Assembly: GCA_016934035.1 (NCBI GenBank)
Contig: JAFGTP010000064.1
Coordinates: 1-46,444, forward strand
Reading direction: 5' to 3'
DNA from: Fidelibacterota bacterium
Lineage (GTDB): Bacteria; Fidelibacterota; UBA2242; JAFGTP01
DNA: 46,444 bases
The position numbers and the translations under genes are program-made. Below the pieces are notes generated by a model. The model saw nothing but the letters and a program-made list of their open reading frames with translations. It was not told the origin of the DNA and did not search any database. Below are positions 34,101 to 41,301 of this stretch, piece by piece. Within the stretch, counting starts at the first letter, position 1. Each line of letters opens with the position of its first letter.

Positions 34101-34574
34101 ATTGTACAGATAAATATTGGCCAATTCCTTGATGATTTTTATCGTTTCATCCGGAATTTTAGATTTGCTTTTGATAAAAGCACTGGGAGATATATAGTTG
34201 TTGAAAATATCATTATTTGGAAATTCCGCGGCATATAGGACAAAGGTTTCCTCCAGTTCTTTTTTCGTTAGTTTGGACTGAAGATGTTTCAGGGCGTCAG
34301 CGACAGTGTCAGGATTGGATTTTTCATATTTTTGAAGCATATAATGAAAAATATCCTGAATCAGACTCATTCCGTAAATGTCGCCTGTATGGACTGCCTT
34401 TTCCGGAAACTCCAAAATGTTTCTTTTTGAATTTAATTTTTCTACAAATTCCCGAATGTCATATAAAGAATCAAAATATAATCGATTGGTATTTTGAAAT
34501 CCTTCGGTAGCCAGGTTGTATTTTTTTCGTGCATAATAGGATATGATCAGGTTGTTGTTGATTTTTTTCTTCAT
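31155..34574 (-). CDS. Large cytoplasmic GH13 (alpha-amylase family) enzyme
   Basis: 1139-residue glycoside hydrolase of family GH13. The four conserved regions are present: GDMVPNH (399-405), VIRFDAAMT with nucleophile D520, LLLAEAF with acid/base E585, and FMNNPDED with third acid D646 (proline replaces the usual histidine). The catalytic barrel begins only after about 330 residues of mostly helical sequence that I cannot assign, and about 400 residues follow it, both far beyond a typical amylase. No signal peptide, so it probably acts on intracellular glucan or maltodextrin. It stands between a signalling kinase and the calcium-repeat locus. Exact specificity (amylase, glucanotransferase or maltosyltransferase) is open. 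Confidence 0.9.
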   Translation of the reverse strand: MKKKINNNLIISYYARKKYNLATEGFQNTNRLYFDSLYDIREFVEKLNSKRNILEFPEKAVHTGDIYGMSLIQDIFHYMLQKYEKSNPDTVADALKHLQSKLTKKELEETFVLYAAEFPNNDIFNNYISPSAFIKSKSKIPDETIKIIKELANIYLYNTNPAFSEYSELFDDKKLSLMTQYREVWNSLFEFFESRAPFGPMNQNLLEMLATPAREVPHSIQGQLEWIRNNWGEFLDDYLYKILISLDLIAEEQKHQMVGFGGPGPAYEHRFDNIDHDLEYEKFSHDLDWMPKVVILAKNTHVWLDQLSQKYHQKIQYLNEIPDAELDELQHRGMTSLWLIGLWERSQASKRIKQMMGNKDAVASAYSLLDYSIAEELGGHKAYMDLKKKAIKRGIRLCGDMVPNHVGIDANWVINHPEWFISSDHPPFPSYTFSGENLCNDDRVCIYLEDHYFDKSDAAVVFKRTDHHTGDVRYIYHGNDGTSMPWNDTAQLNYMKAEVREAVIQTILHVARNFDVIRFDAAMTLAKKHYQRLWFPKPGTGGDIPSRAEYAMTREEFDSFYPVEFWREVVDRVKEEEPDTLLLAEAFWMMEGYFVRTLGMHRVYNSAFMNMLKNEDNEKYRNTIKNVLEFNPEILKRYVNFMNNPDEDTANVQFGDGDKYFGVCLMMVTMPGLPMFGHGQVEGFREKYGMEFKRAYWNETENEYLVKRHQKEIFPLLHKRYLFSEVRNFHFYDYISNGQVNQNVFAYSNSLGHEKALIFYNNAYAQTSGWIKDSVASRNGDGGLTHTTLGQALALGNSDRHFTIFKDQVSGLEYIRSSKNIYDQGIFTMLNGFEYHAFISFHEVEDYDGLYDEVNKFLNGRGVPSIESAIQQVLVKPVHVALKKNYNAVLMFDFFNETTLHKNLELYKQNHIDFLNSIKIFMETTNAVSTAEMEFTKTLDNYIFINSGKPPQLSEIKYLFDLQMKSEENQLVFYSWLLFHGTGKIFTKGNWERRSRSLLDEMYFNKLVDEMIAETSIVPKGNLNDIISILTEYQYWFEKVKDSDQSLKTLMRTFISDFNVRSFIHINRYNDILWYNRETLDLLVDWLKIMGCFNIIKENYPSLTNIKTDFEELERIVKKVKAASDNSEYKIEEFLNNLE

Positions 34575-34768
34575 AAATTCCCCAAAAATTTTTTATTATT
34601 TTTTGTAACTCAAAATCTAACGGATAATTTCAAAAATTAAAAATTATTAAATAGAAATTAGGGAGTGCGAAATAAAGTTGCCAATTAATCAAATAGAAAA
34701 TTGATTTTTTAAAAAAATATGAAGCCACTCTTAATACTTGATATTTAGATCAGACCACAAAAATAGTT

Positions 34769-35908
34769 CTAAAATTGAGTATGATAATTCAGTTGCAGGG
34801 TGATTGAATTGTTGTCGTAATCAAAATAAGGATCATTAGATTTATTGACCTGGTTTGAGTACTGAATATCTAAAATAATATTTGAAGGTGAATTAAATAA
34901 CTTTGATATCTGGTAACTGATACCAAAATTCATGATAAATCCTGTATCATCTCTGTTTTTTCCAAGAGGTATATAATATCCATCATCATCGACTGAAAAT
35001 AGCCCTGTGTCAAAATTGTATTCATAGATTGCACGGTTTTTATAGTTATCACGATATAATTCTCCTGAAGTCGTGAGCCAGAGGTTTTCAGTCAATTTAT
35101 ATTTCAGGTTTGTCCGCCATTCATACCCGCCGTAGCCAAAATAATCATCGATAGGGCTGAAACTCTGGATTAAGGGATCATAGGGATTGGTTTCAGAAGG
35201 ATTGTAGCGATATTGAAATTCTGTATAACCACCGAAATTTTGTGTAAATGATTGGGCAATCCGAAAATTAAAAATTGTCTGCCAAAGTGTTGGTAATTCA
35301 TCTGAATACGTCACAAAATTATATTGATAGGAATAGGGTTGAAAATTTCTTATAATGGGTTCAAGGTCAAACTTCAGGGTGGTTCCGGTCTCTAAATAAA
35401 GCAGATGTTGCAGTTTTAGGGCAAATTCATAATGGTTCCACGAATTTTCTGCCGGAAAACTTTTACTGTGGGTTTTCATGTATATTTTTGTCAGACCATT
35501 TTTGATAGAGTACCATTTAAAAATACCGTAGGTCTCAATTTTAAAGTAATCATAATAATTGTACTCTTCTTTGTCAATACGGCCTGAAATATTTAATCCC
35601 AAATTGCTGTATAAGTCACTTGTCAGTGTTTTATAGTAATCAATCCCGAGAGTATTGACACTGTTGTTCAAAGCTGTATTTTTATTCAGGAAAAAGTTAT
35701 AACTGTTAAAATAATAATCCATTATGGATGTACTCTTGGATATACTGATACCTGGAACCAGATAGGTATCAGCGTCTTTTTTATAATTTCTGAAAATGTT
35801 ATCATCATAAATTGAATAATTTGAAAGCCCGAAATGCCATTGTGAAAACAGGGAATTTGTCAGTATCAATAAAAATAAGGTGATAAAAATTAATTTTTGG
35901 AGTTGCAT
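34769..35908 (-). CDS. Predicted outer-membrane beta-barrel protein
   Basis: 379 residues. A signal peptide (LIFITLFLLILTNSLFSQ near 6-23) is followed by alternating, aromatic-rich strands (Y, F, W, N and D in amphipathic segments) and a C-terminal phenylalanine (QLNYHTQF), the usual outer-membrane barrel ending. I do not recognise a specific family. Ten bases separate it from the Asp-rich protein gene upstream, so the two are cotranscribed. It may export or anchor the secreted Asp-rich partners; that is inference from position. Confidence 0.8.
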   Translation of the reverse strand: MQLQKLIFITLFLLILTNSLFSQWHFGLSNYSIYDDNIFRNYKKDADTYLVPGISISKSTSIMDYYFNSYNFFLNKNTALNNSVNTLGIDYYKTLTSDLYSNLGLNISGRIDKEEYNYYDYFKIETYGIFKWYSIKNGLTKIYMKTHSKSFPAENSWNHYEFALKLQHLLYLETGTTLKFDLEPIIRNFQPYSYQYNFVTYSDELPTLWQTIFNFRIAQSFTQNFGGYTEFQYRYNPSETNPYDPLIQSFSPIDDYFGYGGYEWRTNLKYKLTENLWLTTSGELYRDNYKNRAIYEYNFDTGLFSVDDDGYYIPLGKNRDDTGFIMNFGISYQISKLFNSPSNIILDIQYSNQVNKSNDPYFDYDNNSITLQLNYHTQF

Positions 35909-35918
35909 AGACTAACCT

Positions 35919-36509
35919 TTATTTTCTGCCTTTGGAACGATTTGAATTTTTGCGATGCTTATTGAAGCCACGTCCGTCAAACATACCATCTCCGTCGTTG
36001 TCGATAAATTGATCACTTCCCATTCGTCTGCGGAAAAGCCCAAAATCATCATATCTTCCATCGTTGTTGATATCATTGTAATTTTCTACCCGGAAACCGA
36101 TTTCTTCCAGTACCATTCCATATCTGCCTCCGTGAAAATGTCTCAAATCATAGACTAACCCGGTAATATCATTGATCCAGTCATGGTTATTATCGATGAC
36201 ATTATCATTCCATCCATCGCCATCATGATCCGTAAAACTTTTGGCCAGGTCATTGACACCATCTCCATCTTCATCAACAAAAAAGTCATTGATCCCATCG
36301 CCATTTCTATCTTCAAATATAAAATTGTGCTGATAGTGCTGATGGGTCACATCATTGATTCCATCACCATTTTTATCGCAAAAACTATCATTGATGCCAT
36401 CATGGTTTTCATCAAAAAACCCAGGTCTTTCACTAGTCTGAGCAAAAATCAAACGGGTGATTATTAGGGAGGCTATGATTATTTGATATTTTGTTTTTGG
36501 TGATTTCAT
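35919..36509 (-). CDS. Secreted Asp-rich calcium-repeat protein (EF-hand/TSP3-like), second copy
   Basis: 196 residues. Signal peptide IIIASLIITRLIFAQ, then about seven Asp/Asn-rich loops of the DxNxDGxxD type (KNGDGINDV, RNGDGINDF, DEDGDGVND, DHDGDGWND, DINNDGRYDD, DNDGDGMFDG), spaced by 8-25 residues. Such loops bind Ca2+ in EF-hand, dockerin and thrombospondin-3 proteins. The C-terminus is basic (HRKNSNRSKGRK). It follows the larger homologue at 36574, but a strong terminator lies between them with no room for a separate promoter, so it probably depends on readthrough. Confidence 0.82.
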   Translation of the reverse strand: MKSPKTKYQIIIASLIITRLIFAQTSERPGFFDENHDGINDSFCDKNGDGINDVTHQHYQHNFIFEDRNGDGINDFFVDEDGDGVNDLAKSFTDHDGDGWNDNVIDNNHDWINDITGLVYDLRHFHGGRYGMVLEEIGFRVENYNDINNDGRYDDFGLFRRRMGSDQFIDNDGDGMFDGRGFNKHRKNSNRSKGRK

Positions 36510-36538
36510 CGTTTTTTCCTTTTTTTCTGTGAAAAAAT

Positions 36539-36566
36539 AAAGGAGCCGAACCTATTCGGCTCCTTT
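36539..36566 (-). terminator. Strong intrinsic terminator between the two calcium-repeat genes
   Basis: Perfect 12-bp stem, AAAGGAGCCGAA (36539-36550) and TTCGGCTCCTTT (36555-36566), with a CCTA loop. On the - strand it is followed by TTTATTTTTT. It starts eight bases after the stop of the 36574 gene and ends 29 bases before the start of the next one. Confidence 0.9.
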
Positions 36567-36573
36567 TGAATGA

Positions 36574-37242
36574 TTATTTTGTTCTTCCTCTATTTCCTCT
36601 GCCTGCTCTGGAAAGGCCGGTACCATCGCATGTGCCGGCTCCCTTTGTTCCATCAGCGTTGCGATTGAATCCGCCTTTACGTCCTTCGCCCATTCCGGCG
36701 CCTTTGACAAAATCTTCATCGAAGACATTGGGTATTCCATCACCATCTGAATCACGGGCATTGTCATTGTAGCCATCACCATTTTCATCGATGAAATTCG
36801 GGCTGTCTGTGTCATGGAAATCCGGAATACCATCACCGTCTGAATCGATGGCATTGTCATTGAAACCATCTGCGTTTTCATCGGTAAATCCGCCTCTCTG
36901 GCCTTTTCTACCGGCAAAACCCATTTTTCTTCCGGAACCATCCCGAGGACTGCGTACATAGTCTTCATCGTAGTAATTTGGAACGCCATCGCCATCTGTG
37001 TCTGGTGCATTGTCGTTGTAACCATCACCATTTTCGTCGACAAAGTTTGGGCTGTCCGGATCATGCATGTCGGGAATACCGTCACCATCTGTATCTATGG
37101 CAAGGTCATTGAATCCGTCACCATTTTCGTCTGAAAAACCGCGGCCTTGGCCATGACCCTGTGCGTTTAGGTCTGTCGGTTGAACCATTAACACGATTAC
37201 AAAAGCTGTTAAAAAAAATGTTAAGGCTGTTAATTTCTTCAT
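36574..37242 (-). CDS. Secreted Asp-rich calcium-repeat protein with internal duplication
   Basis: 222 residues from the ATG at 37242, chosen because it gives a proper signal peptide (MKKLTALTFFLTAFVIVL, cleavage after LNA) and follows AAAGGAA; an ATG at 37275 would add eleven charged residues. Residues 36-118 and 119-180 are two copies of an 83-residue unit, each with four Asp-rich loops (DENGDGFND, DTDGDGIPD, DENGDGYND, DTDGDGVPN). These match thrombospondin-3/EF-hand-like Ca2+ loops. The tail is Gly/Arg-rich with a single cysteine in GTCDGTG. It is preceded by a sigma54-like promoter and two palindromes, so it is the likely main target of the NtrC-type regulator at 37503. Confidence 0.88.
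   Translation of the reverse strand: MKKLTALTFFLTAFVIVLMVQPTDLNAQGHGQGRGFSDENGDGFNDLAIDTDGDGIPDMHDPDSPNFVDENGDGYNDNAPDTDGDGVPNYYDEDYVRSPRDGSGRKMGFAGRKGQRGGFTDENADGFNDNAIDSDGDGIPDFHDTDSPNFIDENGDGYNDNARDSDGDGIPNVFDEDFVKGAGMGEGRKGGFNRNADGTKGAGTCDGTGLSRAGRGNRGRTK
36703..37137 (-). repeat. Tandem duplication (249-bp unit) inside the calcium-repeat gene
   Basis: Unit 1 covers 36889-37137 and unit 2 about 36703-36888. The offset is 249 bases (83 codons): GFSDENGDGFND recurs as GFTDENADGFND, and DSPNFVDENGDGYND as DSPNFIDENGDGYND. Third-position differences show the copies have diverged while protein sequence is kept. Unit 2 decays into the Gly-rich tail. Confidence 0.88.
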
Positions 37243-37292
37243 GATTTTTTTCCTTTCTGTTTTAAAAAATCTCATTTTCGGTTACCTATATT

Positions 37293-37307
37293 TCAACCGA
37301 TGTGCCA
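37293..37307 (-). promoter_or_regulatory. Sigma54 (-24/-12) promoter candidate for the calcium-repeat gene
   Basis: Read on the - strand, TGGCACATCGGTTGA matches TGGCACG-N4-TTGC with exact spacing; the -24 GG is intact and the -12 reads GA instead of GC. The predicted start site is near 37281, giving a leader of about 39 bases with AAAGGAA before the ATG at 37242. An NtrC-type activator is encoded immediately upstream. Confidence 0.7.
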
Positions 37308-37372
37308 GAAAAGAAATTTATATATTTTCTCGTCGACAAAAAAAACTAACCATGCAAAGATTCATAGATTTT

Positions 37373-37388
37373 TCGACCCTTTGGTCGA
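37373..37388. promoter_or_regulatory. Palindromic activator site 1 (TCGACC-N4-GGTCGA)
   Basis: 16-bp inverted repeat TCGACCCTTTGGTCGA, about 100 bases upstream of the predicted sigma54 start site. It shares the pattern TCGNCC-N4-GGNCGA with the second site, whose centre is exactly 22 bp away. Predicted enhancer for the regulator at 37503. Confidence 0.7.
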
Positions 37389-37394
37389 GGTTTT

Positions 37395-37410
37395 TCGCCC
37401 TTCTGGGCGA
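37395..37410. promoter_or_regulatory. Palindromic activator site 2 (TCGCCC-N4-GGGCGA)
   Basis: 16-bp inverted repeat TCGCCCTTCTGGGCGA, centred about 122 bases upstream of the predicted start site. Its position, two helical turns from site 1, would place two activator dimers on the same DNA face, as at NtrC-type enhancers. The arms could form RNA hairpins too, but they lie upstream of the predicted promoter. Confidence 0.7.
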
Positions 37411-37450
37411 CAGCAGAAGAATACTGGGGAGAGTACCGAGAAAGCGAAGA

Positions 37451-37470
37451 AAAGTTAATTTTTTAACTTT
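37451..37470 (-). terminator. AT-rich palindrome after the NtrC-type gene
   Basis: AAAGTTAA (37451-37458) and TTAACTTT (37463-37470) around TTTT, 32 bases beyond the regulator stop. On the - strand it is followed by TCTTC. The stem is weak; it could be a poor terminator or another protein-binding site. Confidence 0.4.
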
Positions 37471-37502
37471 GAAAACTTCATACACTCTGTGGTGAAAGAT
37501 TT

Positions 37503-38840
37503 TCATTTAATCTTGTATTTCTGCATTTTGTAACGTAATCCACGCTCGGTAAGTCCCAAGATTTCTGCAGCTTTGGTCTGGATATAATCGGTTTGGGCCA
37601 AGGCTGTTCTGATGAGCTTCATTTCCAATTCTTCAACCTGTTCAGTCAATGTATTATCAAGATTTACAGACTGGTTCCGAAGATCATCAATAGGAAAATC
37701 CGCAGGACGCAAAATATCATCCCGGGAAAGAATCATTGCCCGCTCCAGAATATTTTCCAATTCGCGCACGTTACCGGGAAATTCATAACGTGCCAGCATA
37801 TCCAGTGCTTCCGATGAAATCTTTTTGACATGACGTTTATTTTTTTTAGCGTGTTTTTTGATAAAATAGTGTGCCAGCAGGGATATATCCTCTTTTCGAT
37901 CTCGTAAAGGCGGTATCGTGATTGGCACAACATTCAACCGGTAATATAAATCTGAGCGAAATTCTCCATGGGCTGCCATTTCCTTGAGGTTTTTGTTGGT
38001 GGCGGAGATAATGCGGGCGTTGGTTTTCAAATTTTGTGAAGAACCCAATCGTTGGAATTCTCCGCTGTTTAATACCCGCAGCAATTTCACCTGAAAATTT
38101 ATTGGAATGTCAGCCACTTCATCCAGAAATATTGTTCCGTTGGATGCGATTTCAAAGCGGCCTTTTTTCCTTTCATTAGCACCGGTAAAGGCACCCTTTT
38201 CATGCCCGAATAATTCCGATTCGAATAGTGTATCGGGAATAGCCGCGCAATTGACAGCGATGAAGGGATGATTTTTGCGGGGTGAGGCCTCATGAATGGC
38301 AGCAGCGATCATTTCCTTCCCGGTGCCACTTTCTCCGTGAATGAAAACCGAAGTATCACTGCTACTGACACGGGCAACGAGATTCAAAACTTCATCCATT
38401 GCTTTGCTTTTGTAGATAATTTCAGAAAAATCATGGCTTTGCCTGAGATGCTCTTTTAATACCAGGTTTTCCTGTATCAACTGGCGGTGTTCTTTTAATT
38501 TATTGATTTTTATTTCCATTTCATCCAGATCGATGGGTTTGGTGATGTAGTCAGCAGCACCCAGTTTCATGGCCTTCACAGCATCTTCCACTGTTCCAAA
38601 AGCTGTGACAATGATAACAGAAATATCAGGATTTATTTCCTTGGTTTTCCGTAAAATATCCAGACCGGACATTCCCGGCATGCGAAAATCGGTGATGATG
38701 AGGTCAACATATTCTTGTTCGATAAACTTGATACAATTGTCGCCGGAATCGCAGATATGCACTTTATGACCGATATCCTGTAAAAATCCACCCAGGTTTT
38801 CTCGCTGGTTTTTATCGTCATCAATTACAACTATTTTCAT
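37503..38840 (-). CDS. NtrC-family sigma54-dependent response regulator
   Basis: 445 residues. Receiver with acidic residues D7-D9, phosphoacceptor D51 (IITDFRMPG) and K101 (YITKPID). AAA+ domain with Walker A GESGTGKE (169-176), sigma54-contact loop GAFTGA (216-221), Walker B GTIFLDEVAD, and R-finger region near LYYRLNVVPI. C-terminal Fis-type helix-turn-helix (TKAAEILGLTERGLRYKM). All functional motifs are intact. It starts three bases after the kinase gene at 38844. Its nearest downstream gene has a sigma54-like promoter and paired palindromes, so that gene is the predicted target. Confidence 0.96.
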   Translation of the reverse strand: MKIVVIDDDKNQRENLGGFLQDIGHKVHICDSGDNCIKFIEQEYVDLIITDFRMPGMSGLDILRKTKEINPDISVIIVTAFGTVEDAVKAMKLGAADYITKPIDLDEMEIKINKLKEHRQLIQENLVLKEHLRQSHDFSEIIYKSKAMDEVLNLVARVSSSDTSVFIHGESGTGKEMIAAAIHEASPRKNHPFIAVNCAAIPDTLFESELFGHEKGAFTGANERKKGRFEIASNGTIFLDEVADIPINFQVKLLRVLNSGEFQRLGSSQNLKTNARIISATNKNLKEMAAHGEFRSDLYYRLNVVPITIPPLRDRKEDISLLAHYFIKKHAKKNKRHVKKISSEALDMLARYEFPGNVRELENILERAMILSRDDILRPADFPIDDLRNQSVNLDNTLTEQVEELEMKLIRTALAQTDYIQTKAAEILGLTERGLRYKMQKYKIK

Positions 38841-38843
38841 TTT

Positions 38844-40478
38844 CTATTCCTTTGGTAGAGTTATTGTAAATTCGGTAAATTCCTTTTCGTAACTCTGCAC
38901 CTCAATTTTACCGTTATGATTGCCGATGATTTGGGCGACTTCTGCTAGACCCAGCCCGTTTCCTTCTGGCCTGGTGGTAAAATAAAGATTGAAGATTTTT
39001 GTCAGATTTTCTTTAGGAATTCCGATCCCATTATCATGAATTTTTATGATCATTTCCTCCCCTTGCTGTAAGGTTGAAATTGAAATTTTCCCTTTATCCA
39101 TCACAGCATTGATGGCGTTTTCCAGTAAATTGATCAGCATTTGTTTCATTTTCTCTGAGTCTGCAGAAATATTTTGAATTTTACCCGGACTCCAATGAAC
39201 ATCAATTTTTTTATTTTCCAATTTGGCCTGATAAATTCCAAGGATAGTTTCAATCAAATTGTTGAGGTCCGTTTGGGATTTCTTCAAGGGCGCCGGTCTT
39301 GCAAAGGCGAGAAATTGCTGAATAATATCACCTACCCGTTGGATTTCGCTTCGAATAGTTTTAATCAGAATGATTTCTTTGCTGTTTTCCTGCGGGCCCA
39401 GAGCTTTTCCCAAACGCTGTACGGACATGGAAATAGCATTGAGCGGATTTCGAATCTCATGAGCGACACCTGCTGCCAATTCACCCATGGCCGTGATCTT
39501 TTCCTTGCGACGTATGTCTTCCTGTAAACGGTACACTTCAGCAGCTATCTTTTCTTTTTCGTTATTGATGACATAAAGTTTCTGGACCATAAGACTGTAG
39601 GTGAACAGTATCAGTAAAATCATGGCGGACAAACTCATCCGGATAATGGCATTTCGCACGGCAGCCCGGTTTAAATTTGCAACCGGCTGATAATCAAGAC
39701 CAATACGGATCAAACCATAGGAAACATTTTGTACCTTGAATGGTGTTATGCTTTCATAAACTGGCTGCTTATTAAAAATGATTTTTCGGTACAAGGTCTT
39801 ATCTTGTTTTAGTGATTTTTGTAAAAAGTCATCATTTAAAATAGAACTCAAGGAGTTTATATTTTCCGTTGCAGTGATGATTCCCAGAGTATCCTGAATG
39901 GTAATATAAATAATGGATGAATCAGCAATCAAATTATTAATTAATGAAGTGATGCCATTATTCCTCTGCATAGCAGTCAGTTCGTAAGCTTCTGTCAGGG
40001 CCACATAGTATCCGCCTGGAGGCCGTTTTAAAGCCGCCATAAATTTTTCCGTCGGTTCGCCAGGTACAAAGTGAAATCCCCAATAATCCTCAAAAGTTTG
40101 ATCGATAAAAGAAAAATGCCGGGCTATCTCCATAGAGTCCAGTATCAAAATTTTATAGAGGTTATAGTCCTGGGCAAATTCCTTCAATGCAGGGACTGTG
40201 ATTTTTTGTTCACTTTCCAGGTGACGTATCATTTTCAGGGAAGTGATCAAACGATTGGCTGTTTCATTTTCGATTTTGTCGTAATTCAAAATAGCATTTA
40301 CGGACGCGGTTTCAATGACAAAAGCTAAATTCCGACTCATCTGTGACATCAGAGAGAGAACGGAAGATTTGCGGGATATGTATTCAAAAACTGCTGAAAG
40401 CAGGAGAATGCTAATGATTAAAATGAAAAGGAGTGTAATGGTTTTGTGTGAAAAATTTATATGATCCGGCTTTTTCAT
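38844..40478 (-). CDS. NtrB/ZraS-like membrane histidine kinase
   Basis: 544 residues. TM1 (about 14-33) and TM2 (about 278-298) enclose a periplasmic sensor domain of about 240 residues, with no family I can name. The H-box is AAGVAHEIRNPLNAIS with H340; the ATPase domain has N-box LLENAINAVMDKG, G1 IHDNGIGIP and G2 GNGLGLAEVAQIIGNH. The type is that of kinases paired with sigma54 activators (AtoS, ZraS, NtrB). It forms an operon with the regulator at 37503. The signal is probably an envelope condition; the calcium-repeat target proteins suggest divalent metal or surface stress, but this is inference. Confidence 0.95.
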   Translation of the reverse strand: MKKPDHINFSHKTITLLFILIISILLLSAVFEYISRKSSVLSLMSQMSRNLAFVIETASVNAILNYDKIENETANRLITSLKMIRHLESEQKITVPALKEFAQDYNLYKILILDSMEIARHFSFIDQTFEDYWGFHFVPGEPTEKFMAALKRPPGGYYVALTEAYELTAMQRNNGITSLINNLIADSSIIYITIQDTLGIITATENINSLSSILNDDFLQKSLKQDKTLYRKIIFNKQPVYESITPFKVQNVSYGLIRIGLDYQPVANLNRAAVRNAIIRMSLSAMILLILFTYSLMVQKLYVINNEKEKIAAEVYRLQEDIRRKEKITAMGELAAGVAHEIRNPLNAISMSVQRLGKALGPQENSKEIILIKTIRSEIQRVGDIIQQFLAFARPAPLKKSQTDLNNLIETILGIYQAKLENKKIDVHWSPGKIQNISADSEKMKQMLINLLENAINAVMDKGKISISTLQQGEEMIIKIHDNGIGIPKENLTKIFNLYFTTRPEGNGLGLAEVAQIIGNHNGKIEVQSYEKEFTEFTITLPKE

Positions 40479-40668
40479 AATGTTTAAGATATCAAATGAA
40501 CAGGATAATTACAAAAAATGAAAAAATAGGCTTGATGGATGTAATTCTGATTAAATTCTCGGAATGAAATTGGTTCTTTCTGAAATGTTCGGTTTTCCCA
40601 AACTTTATTAGAGTTATTCAGCCTCTGTAAGAAAAAACCCAACAGTTTAATGGTACGGAAAATATTTT

Positions 40669-41301
40669 TCATTTTTCCCTTTTTTGGGCAGAAATAAAGT
40701 AATTGGGCGGATGGTTGTGGAGATTTTGGGTTTCCAGAATTTGAAATCCGTTGGATTTTACAATAATTTCCATTTCTTTTCGGGTATAACTTTTATATGT
40801 CGGCAGTATTCCTGCTTTTGAAAGGAGTGAATTGATTATTGTTGTCAATGTTTTACTCTCTCCAAAACAATCGGTAGTGGACAGGAAAAGACCATTGGGG
40901 GATAATTTTTGATAAATTTCCCCTAGAATTTTATCGGGATTATCAAAAAAATGCAGAATATTAAAAGCAAAAATTACATCAAATTGACAAACCGGTCCTT
41001 GTATCCCAAAAAGGTCTGTGATCTGAAATTCAATATTGGCTACCTGTTCAGCAAATGATTTTTGCCGCGCTATGTTGATCATTTTTTCAGAAATATCAAT
41101 GGCTACCATTTTTTTGATATTTTTTGATAATTCAAGGGTTGTAATCCCTGTCCCGCAAGCAAAATCCAACCCGAGAAAATCGGGTTTAAGATATTTTTTA
41201 CTCATCTGAATAGTTGCGCTATAAGCCTTTTGATAGGTTTTATTGGCCTGTCTGTCGTATTGGTTGGCGATTTTGTTCCAGAATTTACCAGGTTCTTTCA
41301 T
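40669..41301 (-). CDS. Class I SAM-dependent methyltransferase
   Basis: 210 residues. SAM-binding motif I is LGLDFACGTGITTLEL (near 39-54), followed by the acidic end of beta-2 in MVAIDISEKMI and motif FDVIFAFNILHFFDNPD typical of ubiE/type-11 methyltransferases. The substrate (small molecule, quinone-like, or other) is not evident. It stands alone: 190 bases from the kinase gene downstream and 263 bases from the HD gene upstream. Confidence 0.88.
   Translation of the reverse strand: MKEPGKFWNKIANQYDRQANKTYQKAYSATIQMSKKYLKPDFLGLDFACGTGITTLELSKNIKKMVAIDISEKMINIARQKSFAEQVANIEFQITDLFGIQGPVCQFDVIFAFNILHFFDNPDKILGEIYQKLSPNGLFLSTTDCFGESKTLTTIINSLLSKAGILPTYKSYTRKEMEIIVKSNGFQILETQNLHNHPPNYFISAQKREK

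Noticed and set aside
36183..36467. Ile-rich antisense frame across the second calcium-repeat gene
   Set aside because: Reverse complement of Asp/Asn codons gives Ile/Val-rich frames; no ribosome-binding site or family match.
36552..37088. Overlapping 178-residue frame rich in Met, Thr and Val on the same strand as the calcium-repeat gene
   Set aside because: It is the shifted reading of the GAT/GGT/AAT-rich repeats. The other frame has a signal peptide, ribosome-binding site and clear Asp loops.
36703..37137. Regularly spaced similar short sequences that might suggest a CRISPR array
   Set aside because: They encode in-frame Asp-rich loops with varied lengths and synonymous changes; there are no unique spacers and no cas genes.
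40484..40672. 62-residue frame whose ATG overlaps the methyltransferase stop
   Set aside because: The ATGA overlap suggests coupling, but the sequence is composition-like (many F, N, I) with no motif, and it lies in an AT-rich intergenic stretch.
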